In this document: piece by piece, positions 9,203 through 17,407 of the stretch
How the letters are laid out: every line of letters starts with the position of its first letter
How positions within the stretch are numbered: position 1 is the first letter of the stretch
From: Rhizobium lusitanum
GTDB lineage: Bacteria; Pseudomonadota; Alphaproteobacteria; Rhizobiales; Rhizobiaceae
Assembly: GCF_014189535.1 (NCBI RefSeq)
Contig: NZ_CP050308.1
Span: forward strand, 992,001-1,056,000
DNA: 64,000 nt
Reading direction: 5' to 3'
Translations under genes and position numbers: made by a program
The notes under the pieces: model-generated
What the model was told of the DNA's origin: nothing
The model's database searches: none
Seen by the model: only the letters and a program-made list of their open reading frames with translations

Positions 9203-9952
9203 CTACAGCTTCGGAGCGGGTGCCGCGTTTCCAACATCCTTGGTTCTGGCCGCATCGATCCGCCTTCTCGCGTCAGAATTGTCCGCCTCGAAATCCTGCG
9301 CCAGATGCAGCTGGTCCATCAGTTTCATCTCAAGCTCGTTTGCCAAACCCACAGGGTCGCCCCGGACGACGAAGTCGACATAGATGCCGCACGTGCTTGC
9401 GGACTGCCTCGCCTTTCCTGCGGTAAGGTCATCAAGACCGGCAGGGAAATCGCTCTTACCAATGCAGCCCAATGGCGATTCTAGTTTTTCGGCCGGTGAG
9501 CCGGCGGAACCGAATTTCCACGCGGCCCAGATGCCGGTTGCGCTTTTTCCTGTTACTGAAGGCTCTCCGTATTTCTGGACGGCCGCCGCATAAACAGACT
9601 CAGTCGTCGGTCGTCGCGACGGCCTGAACTTCAATTCACGCTTCGCTGCAAACAGTTTGTTGCCAGAACCCAGACCCGTGAATGCGAACTCCATACGCTC
9701 GTGTTCCATGTCGTCTGGATTGGCTAGGTCGTTGTACAAGGTTCGGCCATTTGCGACCCATTCAGTCCCTTCTGGCAGCTTCCATTTTGCGAACTCGTAT
9801 TCAGCGTCCGGCCGGATTTCCTGGAATCTCGCGATGACTTGGTCGGCGCTCATACCTAATGACATCCCATTGATATCAAATTCGGCTGCGCGTATTTCAG
9901 CGCCTCTTCCGACGAGTATCGCGGTCATGGCGGCGAGAAGGGTGATTTTCAT
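9203..9952 (-). CDS. Secreted protein of unknown function
   Basis: The protein has 249 residues from ATG 9952, which has GGGGA five bases upstream. A Sec signal peptide (MKITLLAAMTAILVG, cleavage near IRAAEF) is followed by a segment with the pattern GMSLGMSADQVIARF, found in periplasmic proteins that begin with a short helix-strand repeat. Two cysteines in the mature part (near PLGCIG and STCGIY) could form a disulfide. No family is recognised. It converges with the Rpn-like gene, 37 nt away. Confidence 0.7.
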   Translation of the reverse strand: MKITLLAAMTAILVGRGAEIRAAEFDINGMSLGMSADQVIARFQEIRPDAEYEFAKWKLPEGTEWVANGRTLYNDLANPDDMEHERMEFAFTGLGSGNKLFAAKRELKFRPSRRPTTESVYAAAVQKYGEPSVTGKSATGIWAAWKFGSAGSPAEKLESPLGCIGKSDFPAGLDDLTAGKARQSASTCGIYVDFVVRGDPVGLANELEMKLMDQLHLAQDFEADNSDARRRIDAARTKDVGNAAPAPKL

Positions 9953-10160
9953 GATATCCCCGATGTCAGTCTTGAGGTTCTGAAGTCGGTCGCATCGAAG
10001 CGCGCCCGAATACGAGGACAATCCCTCATTCGAATTTTGTTTTCGGCAATTTTTGACGGGGATTTCACCCTCTGCGCGAATTCAAGACACCACAGTGGTA
10101 GCAAGGTTATTAATCGTTAAATAGGATCAGCTTCCAGAGTCGAAAACCGGGAGGACAGCG

Positions 10161-10664
10161 ATGGCCGTCGTCAATATCAGAATGGATACTCGAAAGTCGC
10201 TAGCCGGGGCGCTGCTGCCTCAGGATATCGAATTAAACATTCTGGCAATCGAGCTGTTCTACTATGCCTGCGCATCCTGGCATTCGAAGGACTTCCTCAG
10301 GGCGGCTCATGACATAGGTGTATCGGTCGAAGTAGACCAGATAATGTTCTCCAATCCGTTCGATATCTGGGCTTTCTTCAAAAGCATTCCGGCGGGCTTG
10401 GCCTCCGAAGTTCTCGACCGAACGCTCTATTACCAAACCGAAATAGAGCGTCGGTCGGCCCAGGCTGCGAAAGTCCGGCAGAGCGTTATCTCCGACAAGC
10501 TCGATAACCTCCGCAAGGCAAACGAACTTCGCAATGAGCTGCTGTCGGCAGGCAGTGATCCCGAGGAGATTACCCGACTCCTCGCACAGATTCTCTCGGA
10601 ACAGGGGGCTACGCTGGAGGTGCGCGATGCGAGCCAGCGGAAAAGTCCGCCTTCGTCTCGATGA
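10161..10664 (+). CDS. Hypothetical protein with C-terminal coiled coil
   Basis: This 167-residue protein has an excellent ribosome site (GGGAGGA, about 7 nt before ATG 10161). Residues 20-95 are mixed hydrophobic and helical (LNILAIELFYYACASWHS). Residues 95-150 form a charged Lys/Glu/Leu-rich helix compatible with a coiled coil. I see no catalytic motif, signal peptide or membrane segment and do not recognise the family. It converges with the LuxR-type gene, 24 nt away. Confidence 0.65.
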   Translation: MAVVNIRMDTRKSLAGALLPQDIELNILAIELFYYACASWHSKDFLRAAHDIGVSVEVDQIMFSNPFDIWAFFKSIPAGLASEVLDRTLYYQTEIERRSAQAAKVRQSVISDKLDNLRKANELRNELLSAGSDPEEITRLLAQILSEQGATLEVRDASQRKSPPSSR

Positions 10665-10688
10665 AGCTTTTGCTGGCGATCCCGACGT

Positions 10689-11318
10689 TTAGAGCGAACG
10701 GGCAACGAGATCATGGAGCGTTCTTGCTCCAGTCAGCACTTTGAGGCGCTCTACACGGTGTTCGATTGTACGCGGAGACAGCGAGACCCGATGGCCAATG
10801 TCCCTCATCTGCAGTCCTTCCCGAAGTAGCTGAAGGATCGCGAGATCGATGTCGTCCAGATCTTTCGGCCTTGCCGGAGACCGAAGAATGTAATTCACGA
10901 TACCGAAGACAAGGCACCAGTCGTCTCCCGGTTTTTCGGTCTTCCGTGGAAGCGACAACATCTCGAAGTTCGTTTGCATATTGTCGTGGCGCGCGGTTTC
11001 CAAGGTGAGCGAAGGGCGACGGCTGGTTATTGCCTTCTGGATTGACGGATGAAGACGTCCGCCTGGCAACATGGGAAGTCGCAATTTCAGGACGCCAGGG
11101 ACCTCTGCGTAGGTGGTTGGAATACTATAATCGCGGACGATATGGATATCGAACTCAGTAGCACCGCCTGCGGTCAAAGTGATTACGGCGACTACCATAT
11201 TGGCGGAGAGCTGGTCGCCGACTACACGCGAAAGCCCGGACGGATGATCGACCTCATCTTGTGAAATCCAAACGTCAATCAATTGTTGTGCCAAGGTGGC
11301 GAAACCTCTCGGCCTCAC
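10689..11318 (-). CDS. LuxR-family DNA-binding regulator
   Basis: This 209-residue protein has a C-terminal LuxR/FixJ-type helix-turn-helix: LDDIDLAILQLLREG, MRDIGHRVSLSPRTIEHRV, ERLKVLTGARTLHDL. The N-terminal 130 residues match neither an autoinducer-binding domain nor a receiver domain that I recognise, so the input signal is unknown. The annotated start is GTG with no clear ribosome site; translation could begin further in. It lies between an unknown gene and the serine recombinase and is a candidate island regulator. Confidence 0.75.
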   Translation of the reverse strand: MRPRGFATLAQQLIDVWISQDEVDHPSGLSRVVGDQLSANMVVAVITLTAGGATEFDIHIVRDYSIPTTYAEVPGVLKLRLPMLPGGRLHPSIQKAITSRRPSLTLETARHDNMQTNFEMLSLPRKTEKPGDDWCLVFGIVNYILRSPARPKDLDDIDLAILQLLREGLQMRDIGHRVSLSPRTIEHRVERLKVLTGARTLHDLVARSL

Positions 11319-11503
11319 CGGCGGATCGCTTCTGCGAAGATACTAGCAGACGTCGCCAGATTCGACCGTATTTGTCATCGGTCGACTGTGTTTTTGTCAC
11401 TTGTCTAAACCATTGCAACTATGCCCGGATTGTAATCATGCGGTTCCGCGCCCCACCCCGTCGAAAACGGTCGTTTCTGTCAACGCGCGGGGAATGGAAT
11501 TCG

Positions 11504-12058
11504 ATGACGAAAGTCGGTTATGCCCGGGTATCGACGCAGGATCAGCGCCTTGATCTTCAGCTTGCAGCATTACAGCTGGTATGCGACCGGGTCGTCGTGG
11601 ATGAAGGCATTTCGGGATCGACTATCAAAAGACCTGGGCTGATCTCCGCGATGCGGTCACTGAAATCTGGCGACACCTTAGTCGTCTGGAGACTGGACCG
11701 TCTGGGGCGCTCGATTCAAGACCTTATCGGGATCATCGAAAAACTCCGTAAACGACAGATCGATTTCCAGAGCCTGACGGAAAACATAGACACTACTTCT
11801 GCGGGCGGTCGCTTCGTCTTCCATGTCTTGGCCTCGATGGCAGAATTTGAAAGGTGTTTGATCAGAGAACGAACCTGCGCGGGACTTGAGGCTGCCCGTG
11901 CACGAGGGCAGCGTCTTGGCCGACGGCCATCTTTGAGCGACACCGAGCGTCAGTCGGCGTGCAATGCTGTCGTTCAGGGAGAAGACGCGCTTGAAGTTGC
12001 CAGGCGGTACGGTGTACATCCGAGAACGCTGGCCAGATATATCGAACGCATGCGGTGA
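11504..12058 (+). CDS. Serine recombinase, resolvase/invertase family
   Basis: This 184-residue small serine recombinase starts at ATG 11504. The catalytic domain is complete: GYARVSTQDQ with the nucleophile serine near residue 9, VVWRLDRLGRS, GGRFVFHVLASMAEFER with the E-helix, then RERTCAGLEAARARG and the hinge GRRPSLS. A C-terminal helix-turn-helix (ALEVARRYGVHPRTLARYI) completes the fold. It is of normal length for Hin/Gin/Tn3-resolvase proteins and should cut and rejoin at paired dyad sites. Its stop abuts the stop of the convergent flagellin-like fragment. Confidence 0.92.
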   Translation: MTKVGYARVSTQDQRLDLQLAALQLVCDRVVVDEGISGSTIKRPGLISAMRSLKSGDTLVVWRLDRLGRSIQDLIGIIEKLRKRQIDFQSLTENIDTTSAGGRFVFHVLASMAEFERCLIRERTCAGLEAARARGQRLGRRPSLSDTERQSACNAVVQGEDALEVARRYGVHPRTLARYIERMR

Positions 12059-12400
12059 CTACTGGAACAGCCGCGCGAGAGTACCAGACGCCGTATTGGC
12101 GATTGCCAGAGACTGTATTGCGAGTTGCTGTTGTGTTTCCAGCACCCGCAGCTTGCTCGCCGTCGTTTCTATGTCGACATCCACGAGGCGGAAAATGCCC
12201 TCCGCTGCAGTGTCCCTCATGTTCTTGTTGATCTTGTCGTACATCTCAAGAGACTTTTTCACCGTACCAACATACAACGTCTTGGACGCCAGCCGCTGTA
12301 TTTTCCGGTCGATAGTTGCGACGACGTTGCTGTATAGCCCCTTGCGATCCGAGCCGAATCGGTGTGGCTGAGCCATTTCGAAGTGGTCTTTCGTGGCCAT
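12059..12400 (-). CDS. Flagellin C-terminal-like short protein, probable remnant
   Basis: The protein has 113 residues. Residues about 27-113 look like the D1/D0 carboxyl end of a rhizobial flagellin: helical KIQRLASKTLYVGTVKKSLE, then FRLVDVDIETTASKL and LETQQQLAIQSLAIANTASG, ending in LARLF. Rhizobial flagellins end in the pattern LVDADMNEES..L..LQTQQQL..Q.LSIANS....L.LF. The N-terminal half of a flagellin is absent, and no ribosome site precedes ATG 12400. It could be a truncated flagellin left by rearrangement or a small flagellin-domain protein. Confidence 0.6.
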   Translation of the reverse strand: MATKDHFEMAQPHRFGSDRKGLYSNVVATIDRKIQRLASKTLYVGTVKKSLEMYDKINKNMRDTAAEGIFRLVDVDIETTASKLRVLETQQQLAIQSLAIANTASGTLARLFQ

Positions 12401-12484
12401 AATACGATTATGATAATAAAATCAATGAGAGCCAGCGCAATCGTATTGACGAAAAAATCATCGTTCGTGACGAACTAGATGAAA

Positions 12485-12560
12485 TGGTGGGCCCGGGAGG
12501 ACTCGAACCCCCAACCAAGCGGTTATGAGCCGCCGGCTCTAACCATTGAGCTACAGGCCC
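12485..12560 (-). tRNA. tRNA-Ile2 (anticodon CAT)
   Basis: A complete 76-nt cloverleaf with encoded CCA: acceptor GGGCCTG pairs with CGGGCCC, the D-arm has GCTC/GAGC, the anticodon loop is CTCATAA and the T-arm has GGTTCGAGTCC-type sequence. The anticodon arm and variable region (CGCTTGGT) resemble tRNA-Ile2 of the ileX type rather than elongator Met, so C34 is probably modified to lysidine by TilS. The 3' end faces the accessory region at 1-12.4 kb, consistent with an integration site. Confidence 0.92.
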
Positions 12561-12724
12561 GGCACGATATTAAAGTGATCGTACACGCGGCGCCGGAGCA
12601 ATGGTTCCCTGGAGCCGGTCTCGATCTAACCCAATTCTTCTTTTCCCACAAGGGACTGCCGCAATACCTTCACAATCAATCAGCAAAAACGAATACTGAG
12701 GAAACACCAACCAAGGAACGAACC

Positions 12725-13471
12725 ATGCCCCTGATGAAAACCAGAGATTTCATTCTTCCCGCTCTATTCAGCGCGGCACTCCTCATGCCCGCCGCCCAGG
12801 CATTCGCGGAGGGCGCCAAGCCGCGCGAGGCGATTATCACCGTCTCCGGTGAGGGACATTCGGCAATTGCACCGGACATGGCGATCGTGACACTCTCGGT
12901 CGTCAAGCAGGAGAAGGCCGCCCAGGATGCGCTCGACCAGAACAACAAGGCCATGGGTGCGGTGCTGGCGACGTTAAAGGACAGTGGCATTGCCGAGCGC
13001 GATCTGCAGACCTCGGGCTTTTCGATCCAGCCGCAATATGTCTACCCGGGCGACAAGGACGGCCAGTCGCAGCCGCCGACGCTCACCGGCTATCAGGTAA
13101 ACAATGGCCTGACGGTGCGCGTACGCGATCTCTCCAAGCTCGGCACCCTTCTCGACCAGGTCGTCAAGCTCGGCATCAACCAGGGCGGCGATATCCAGTT
13201 CACCAACGACAAGCCGGATGCGGCGCTCCAGGAGGCCCGCAAGAACGCCGTCGCCGATGCCGCAGCCAAGGCAAAAACGCTGACTGACGCAGTGGGCGTC
13301 AAACTCGGTCGCGTCATTTCGATCAGCGAGGGCTCGATCATGGCTCCGCCGCAGCCTTATATGCGCCAAGCTATGGCGGCCAAGGCATCTGCCGATAGCG
13401 CAGTGCCGGTGGCCAGCGGTGAAAACACCTATAACGCGTCGGTGAGCATCACCTACGAAATCCAGCAATAG
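12725..13471 (+). CDS. Periplasmic SIMPL-domain (DUF541) protein
   Basis: This 248-residue protein has an N-terminal signal peptide (hydrophobic ILPALFSAALLMPAAQAFA, cleavage near residue 26). The mature part is a single SIMPL/DUF541 domain: ITVSGEGHSAIAPDMA at the start, VVKQEKAAQDALDQNN, DLQTSGFSIQPQY and an Ala-rich helix ADAAAKAKTLTDAVGVKLG near residue 180. The family includes E. coli YggE, linked to oxidative-stress tolerance; the mechanism is unknown. It is the first core gene next to the tRNA. Confidence 0.9.
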   Translation: MPLMKTRDFILPALFSAALLMPAAQAFAEGAKPREAIITVSGEGHSAIAPDMAIVTLSVVKQEKAAQDALDQNNKAMGAVLATLKDSGIAERDLQTSGFSIQPQYVYPGDKDGQSQPPTLTGYQVNNGLTVRVRDLSKLGTLLDQVVKLGINQGGDIQFTNDKPDAALQEARKNAVADAAAKAKTLTDAVGVKLGRVISISEGSIMAPPQPYMRQAMAAKASADSAVPVASGENTYNASVSITYEIQQ

Positions 13472-13481
13472 GACAAAACAA

Positions 13482-13526
13482 AACCGCCCTTCGCTCAAGT
13501 CCGATTGGACCGAGCAAAGGGCGGTT
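13482..13526 (-). terminator. Intrinsic terminator between convergent genes
   Basis: AACCGCCCTT pairs with AAGGGCGGTT, extended by GCTC/GAGC across one mismatch. On the minus strand the stem is followed by TTTTGTTTTG, so it best serves the leftward secreted-protein gene at 13598; it also lies 10 nt after the SIMPL gene stop. Confidence 0.85.
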
Positions 13527-13597
13527 CGCGGCCCCCGCCGATAAAGCAAAAGCGTAAAATAGTGGTCGTCGGACGCTAGACGCGCCCGTCAACCTTA

Positions 13598-13939
13598 TCA
13601 GCGGCCGATCAACGGGCAACCGCGAACATTGGCGAACATCATCGTATCCGGGCCACGGCGGGTGAAGCCGTCAACGATAACGCGGCGCGGCGTGACATCA
13701 ACCACGCGAGCACGGCGCAGACCGTAGCTGCGAGCGACATCCACGGCTTCCCGCGGATCGCAGCCGCGACGACGGTCGAAGCGCGGCGGCGGGTTGTCAT
13801 AATCCGGCGGTGGCGGCCGATGACGACCGGGGCCGACATAAATGTCCAGACCCTGTGCGGAAGTGGTTTCAACCGTACCCGCCAGCGCGGTCACCGCGAT
13901 GGCGGCGGCGACCCCCAATTTTGCCAGTATTTTTTTCAT
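13598..13939 (-). CDS. Small secreted protein, paralogue of the gene at 14223
   Basis: The protein has 113 residues from ATG 13939, preceded by GGAGG five bases away. A signal peptide (MKKILAKLGVAAAIAVTALAG) precedes a Pro/Arg-rich linker (RHRPPPPDYDNPPPRF). The C-terminal 60 residues form a compact domain: GCDPREAVDVARSYGLRRA, VVDVTPRRVIVDGF, MMFANVRGCPLIGR. Two conserved cysteines probably pair in the periplasm. The same domain recurs in the next upstream gene. Function unknown. Confidence 0.8.
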   Translation of the reverse strand: MKKILAKLGVAAAIAVTALAGTVETTSAQGLDIYVGPGRHRPPPPDYDNPPPRFDRRRGCDPREAVDVARSYGLRRARVVDVTPRRVIVDGFTRRGPDTMMFANVRGCPLIGR

Positions 13940-14119
13940 TCTATCCTCCATGGAGTGAAAGGCCGCTCCCTCAACATGCTTGCCGCATCTCCCGAGTGAG
14001 CGCCTGAGGAGTAACGGTCCGACACTGAACAAGTCCAGAATCAACCGCTCATGCCCTAATCAGGTACAACGAAGACAAAACCGATGCCAGAGGCAGGTTC
14101 GGCGGAGACCAGAAAAATA

Positions 14120-14149
14120 AAAGCCGCCCCCTTTCATGAGGGCGACTTT
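14120..14149 (-). terminator. Intrinsic terminator
   Basis: On the minus strand AAAGTCGCCC pairs with GGGCGGCTTT (one wobble pair) and runs into TTTTATTTTT. It lies about 75 nt after the stop of the secreted-protein gene ending at 14223. Confidence 0.8.
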
Positions 14150-14222
14150 ACTAAGCTTGGAATTGTATAGAAGCGGCTGGATCTTGCCCGCAAGCGGTTA
14201 CGCTACCCACCGCCGTCCGATC

Positions 14223-14528
14223 TTAACGCCGAATCAACGGGCAACCCCGCGCGTTGGCGAAAACGATGCGGTCCGGACCACGGCGGCTAAAGCCGTCGAC
14301 GACGACACGGCGCGGCGTGATGTTGCCGATATGGGCTCGGCGCAGACCCATGGCGCGGGCCTTCTGAACAGCCGCGATCGGAGAGCACGCGCGACCGCGA
14401 TGATTATCATAGCGCGCTTGGTGAACGCTGGCCGAAAAATCATTGGCCGATGCGGTGGCGGCCGTGGCGGAGATCGTGCCGAGCGTGATGAGGGCTGCAA
14501 TGCCTGCCTTTGCAATGAGGCTGATCAT
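14223..14528 (-). CDS. Small secreted protein, paralogue of the gene at 13598
   Basis: The protein has 101 residues from ATG 14528, with GGAGAA upstream. A signal peptide (LIAKAGIAALITLGTISATAA) is followed by ACSPIAAVQKARAMGLRRA, NITPRRVVVDGF and FANARGCPLIRR. The last 60 residues are nearly the same as those of the neighbouring 113-residue protein, including both cysteines, so the two arose by tandem duplication. It lacks the proline-rich linker. Function unknown; each copy has its own terminator, so they are probably expressed separately. Confidence 0.8.
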   Translation of the reverse strand: MISLIAKAGIAALITLGTISATAATASANDFSASVHQARYDNHRGRACSPIAAVQKARAMGLRRAHIGNITPRRVVVDGFSRRGPDRIVFANARGCPLIRR

Positions 14529-14706
14529 GGGTGTTTCTCCTTCAAGTTCTTGGATCGTTGCAATCCCGAAATCCGGTCCCATCAATTGGTCCGATGCCCT
14601 TGGGATTGGAGACACATTAGGTCAGCCAAGCTGAACCGAACGCGAACTGGCCATTCACAATGTATTCAGGAGCGTTAACAAAGGATTGACGCCGATATCC
14701 GGGGGC

Positions 14707-15135
14707 TCAGGCGGAAAGATGCAGCACGATATCGCGGCGGTGCGGCCGGTCGCGATGTTCGAAAAGATAGATACCTTGCCAGGTGCCGAGCGCCATCCGG
14801 CCACGCGTCACGGGAATGCCGACCGATACCTGCGTCAGCGCCGTCTTGATATGCGCCGGCATATCATCCGGCCCCTCGGTCGTATGCACGATCCACCGCA
14901 TCGAGGGATCGGAAGACGGCGGTACGAGACGGCGGAAGAAAGCATTGAGATCGGTCTTCACATCCGGATCGGCATTTTCCTGGATCAGCAGGGAACAAGA
15001 GGTATGGCGGACGAAGACAGTCAGCAACCCCTCGCCCGCGCCTGAACTCGCCGCACGGACGAAATCCGCCGCCTGCTCCGTGAACTCGTAAAGTCCCTGA
15101 CCACGGGTAGACAAGGTGATGACGGTTTGCGGCAT
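14707..15135 (-). CDS. YjbQ/UPF0047 family protein
   Basis: This 142-residue protein starts at ATG 15135 with GGAAGAG upstream. It carries the UPF0047 signature: VRHTSCSLLIQENADP, DMPAHIKTALTQVSV, and GIPVTRGRMALGTWQGIYLFEHR near the C-terminus. Members are often labelled secondary thiamine-phosphate synthases because some E. coli family members complement thiE loss weakly; the true cellular role is uncertain. Conserved His and Cys residues line a putative active site. It is monocistronic between divergent and codirectional neighbours. Confidence 0.9.
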   Translation of the reverse strand: MPQTVITLSTRGQGLYEFTEQAADFVRAASSGAGEGLLTVFVRHTSCSLLIQENADPDVKTDLNAFFRRLVPPSSDPSMRWIVHTTEGPDDMPAHIKTALTQVSVGIPVTRGRMALGTWQGIYLFEHRDRPHRRDIVLHLSA

Positions 15136-15218
15136 GGTCTCTTCCCGAAATGATGACGGCGAAGCGCATGAGGTCGGGCGCCGCGGCCGGAAAGTCAAGC
15201 CTGCCAGCCGCCGGTGAG

Positions 15219-15572
15219 CTAGATCTGCAGGAAGATATCGAAACCGCCATAGATCATGCGTTTGCCATCGAAGGGCATGTTCTGCATCCCATCTTTCATT
15301 CGCGGATCAGCCATGACCTTTTCCAGTACAGCATCACGATGCTGGCGGTTCTCATAGGTAATCCAGGAGAAAATCACGACCTCGTCTACCGTGGCCAGGA
15401 CGGCGCGTGGAAACGACGTGAGCTCACCATAAGGCACGTCATCCGCGATCGCCTCGACGTAACTGAGCGCACCATGCTCATTCCAGACCTCGCCAGCCGT
15501 GTGTGCCAGCGCCTTGTAGGCCTCGATTTTGTCTTTCGGCACGGCAAGAATAAAACCATCCACATAGGGCAT
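15219..15572 (-). CDS. DUF1428 family protein
   Basis: This 117-residue protein starts at ATG 15572, six bases after a strong GAGGAGG site. It fits DUF1428 (YbaA-like), a ferredoxin-like alpha/beta fold related to antibiotic-biosynthesis monooxygenases: MPYVDGFILAVPKDKIEAY, YVEAIADDVPYGELTSFPRA, VIFSWITYENRQHRD, and RMIYGGFDIFL at the end. Reaction unknown. It sits alone upstream of yjbQ with an 83-nt gap. Confidence 0.9.
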   Translation of the reverse strand: MPYVDGFILAVPKDKIEAYKALAHTAGEVWNEHGALSYVEAIADDVPYGELTSFPRAVLATVDEVVIFSWITYENRQHRDAVLEKVMADPRMKDGMQNMPFDGKRMIYGGFDIFLQI

Positions 15573-15757
15573 ATCGGCCTCCTCTGTTCTGTTCTCACTT
15601 GCAAAGGACGATCGACAATAGCGCGATCCGACATGGGATGCACTTTTCCATTCCAATTGCTCGCAGGTCATCAACCATATGCGGCTGTTGCATCCTCTGA
15701 GCCTGCGGATAAGCTTGGCATCACGGCTTCACCAACAATCGGCAACAGGGAACGGTT

Positions 15758-16150
15758 ATGACGGTTGAATTCAGGACCGATCCCTATCCCGACAACGAAG
15801 CACTCAACGCCCTGTGGACTGCGGCCTGGAATGAACCCACCACACGCGATTTTTCGCTGATCCTGTCGAGAAGCCTCGCTCATATCGGCGCCTTTACCGG
15901 AGGGCGCCTGGTCGGTTTCGTCAATGTCGCCTGGGATGGCGGCATCCATGCCTTCATTCTCGACACCTGCGTCTCCCCCGAATTCCGTCGGCGGGGAATA
16001 GCAACCAGTCTTGTCGAAAGGGCAACGAAGGTTGCGCGCGAACGCGGCGCGGATTGGCTGCATGTCGATTTCGAACCGCATCTCGCCGGCTTCTATCGGA
16101 ACCTGGGTTTCAGGGCGACCGAAGCCGGCGTGATCAAGCTTCGCGATTAA
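15758..16150 (+). CDS. GNAT-family N-acetyltransferase
   Basis: This 130-residue protein has the acetyl-CoA binding motif A near residues 70-95 (ILDTCVSPEFRRRGIATSLV) and the C-terminal motif B strand with FYRNLGFR. The length is that of a minimal GNAT domain. The substrate cannot be inferred. It converges with the LysR-type gene, whose stop lies 14 nt away, and its start is preceded by GGGAACGG. Confidence 0.88.
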   Translation: MTVEFRTDPYPDNEALNALWTAAWNEPTTRDFSLILSRSLAHIGAFTGGRLVGFVNVAWDGGIHAFILDTCVSPEFRRRGIATSLVERATKVARERGADWLHVDFEPHLAGFYRNLGFRATEAGVIKLRD

Positions 16151-16164
16151 CGGCGACTTCTCTC

Positions 16165-17091
16165 TCAATCAGCCTTGTTGACCTGAGATATCAACCAATT
16201 GCGAAACAGCGCCGCCGATGGGTTCTGCAGGGCATTGGGCGGATAGACCAGATTATAGCTGACGGCCGCCGGCTGAACCTCCACGAAACAACGCAGCAGT
16301 CTTCCATCCGCGATGTCTTCCGCAACAAGCGAACTGCGCACCAGTGCAAAGCCTAGGCCATCACGGCACGCCTTGAGCATGTCCACGAAGGATTCGAACA
16401 ACGGCCCGGCTTCCACCGCTTGGCCGATATCGAAACTCGAGACATCACCGTCTTCGCCACGGCTGGTCACCTGCTCGTACCAGCGCTGCCAATCCAGCAC
16501 CGTATGCCGCATGCCGGCGTAGCGTAGCAGAGGTGCTGCCCTTATCGCATTGCGCGGCGGCAATCGCTCGGACAGGTCCGGCGAGCTGACGACAAATTCC
16601 TCGTCCGTCAGCAGCTCCTCCAGCATAAGCCCAGCTTCGGCCCGCCCAAGCCAGATGGCGAGATCGGCGCCGCTAGGTCCGAAATCCGGCCTCTGATAGC
16701 CGACAGCCATCTTCAATTCGATGTCGGGATAGCGTTGGCAAAAATCCGGCAGTCGCGAGGCCAGCCATTGGCTTGAAAATTCCGGCGTCACCGACAGCGC
16801 CAGAGTACGGACCGACACACTCGCCCGCGCCTGATAGAGCGCTTTCTCCAATTGAGAGACCGTTTCCGCAATTGACGGATGCAGACGCGCGCCGAGCAGC
16901 GTCAATCGCGCACCCGACCGTCCTCGATCGAAAAGCCTGCCGCCGATCCAGCCTTCGAGCTGGGCAAGCTGCTGACTGATCGCGGTCTGCGTCAGTCCCA
17001 TCCGCTCAGCCGCGCGCCCGAAGCCGCCGGTTTCGACGATGGCGCAGAATGCCTGCAAGACGGTCAATGGCGGGAGCGGTCTCTTACCCAT
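16165..17091 (-). CDS. LysR-family transcriptional regulator, GcvA-like
   Basis: This 308-residue protein has an N-terminal winged helix-turn-helix (LTVLQAFCAIVETGGFGRAA, MGLTQTAISQQL) and a periplasmic-binding-protein-type effector domain from about residue 95. The opening RPLPPLTVLQAFCAIVETG is typical of the GcvA subgroup. No divergently transcribed enzyme gene is adjacent, so the target is unclear. A possible 61-codon gene lies upstream on the other strand. Confidence 0.9.
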   Translation of the reverse strand: MGKRPLPPLTVLQAFCAIVETGGFGRAAERMGLTQTAISQQLAQLEGWIGGRLFDRGRSGARLTLLGARLHPSIAETVSQLEKALYQARASVSVRTLALSVTPEFSSQWLASRLPDFCQRYPDIELKMAVGYQRPDFGPSGADLAIWLGRAEAGLMLEELLTDEEFVVSSPDLSERLPPRNAIRAAPLLRYAGMRHTVLDWQRWYEQVTSRGEDGDVSSFDIGQAVEAGPLFESFVDMLKACRDGLGFALVRSSLVAEDIADGRLLRCFVEVQPAAVSYNLVYPPNALQNPSAALFRNWLISQVNKAD

Positions 17092-17407
17092 GAAAATCCT
17101 TCATGTATTACCGATGGAAGCTTCATTATACGCAGCAAATTTCTAGGCGCATTCCTTTTGATCGCGGGATCATAAGGTGTACGACAGATGAGATATTCTC
17201 ATGGATTTATTAGGCTACGGATCGTCCTGAAGCGGATCGATCAACGACTTCAGGCGCTCCCATGCCAGCGAAAATCCAACCCCGAGAACAAAGCGGCACG
17301 CGAAAGCATCCTAAGTCTCAGCGACCATCTCAAACGAGATGCAGGGCTGGATCATATCCTGGACGACCAATGAGCCTGCGGGATCACTCATCGTGTCGGA
17401 TTGCGCC
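17092..17407. other. Intergenic region upstream of lysR
   Basis: About 315 bp between the LysR gene and the convergent end of the MFS gene. It is comparatively A/T-rich near 17100-17220, as expected for the lysR promoter. The only coding candidate is the small frame at 17188-17373. No repeat or hairpin stands out. Confidence 0.5.
17188..17373 (+). CDS. Possible DUF1127-like small protein
   Basis: This 61-codon frame ends in SLSDHLKRDAGLDHILDD, which resembles the LSDH.LRDIGL core of DUF1127 (YjiS-like) Arg-rich small proteins common in rhizobia. The N-terminal half is basic (RLRIVLKRIDQRL). No good ribosome site precedes the ATG, and the aspartate-alanine in RDAGL departs from the usual RDIGL or RDLGL. 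It may be a degenerate or chance frame. Confidence 0.35.
   Translation: MRYSHGFIRLRIVLKRIDQRLQALPCQRKSNPENKAARESILSLSDHLKRDAGLDHILDDQ

Noticed and set aside
12400..12485. Second att copy of the tRNA 3' end within the window
   Set aside because: No repeat of the TGGTGGGCCCGGGAGG end was found by eye elsewhere in the window.
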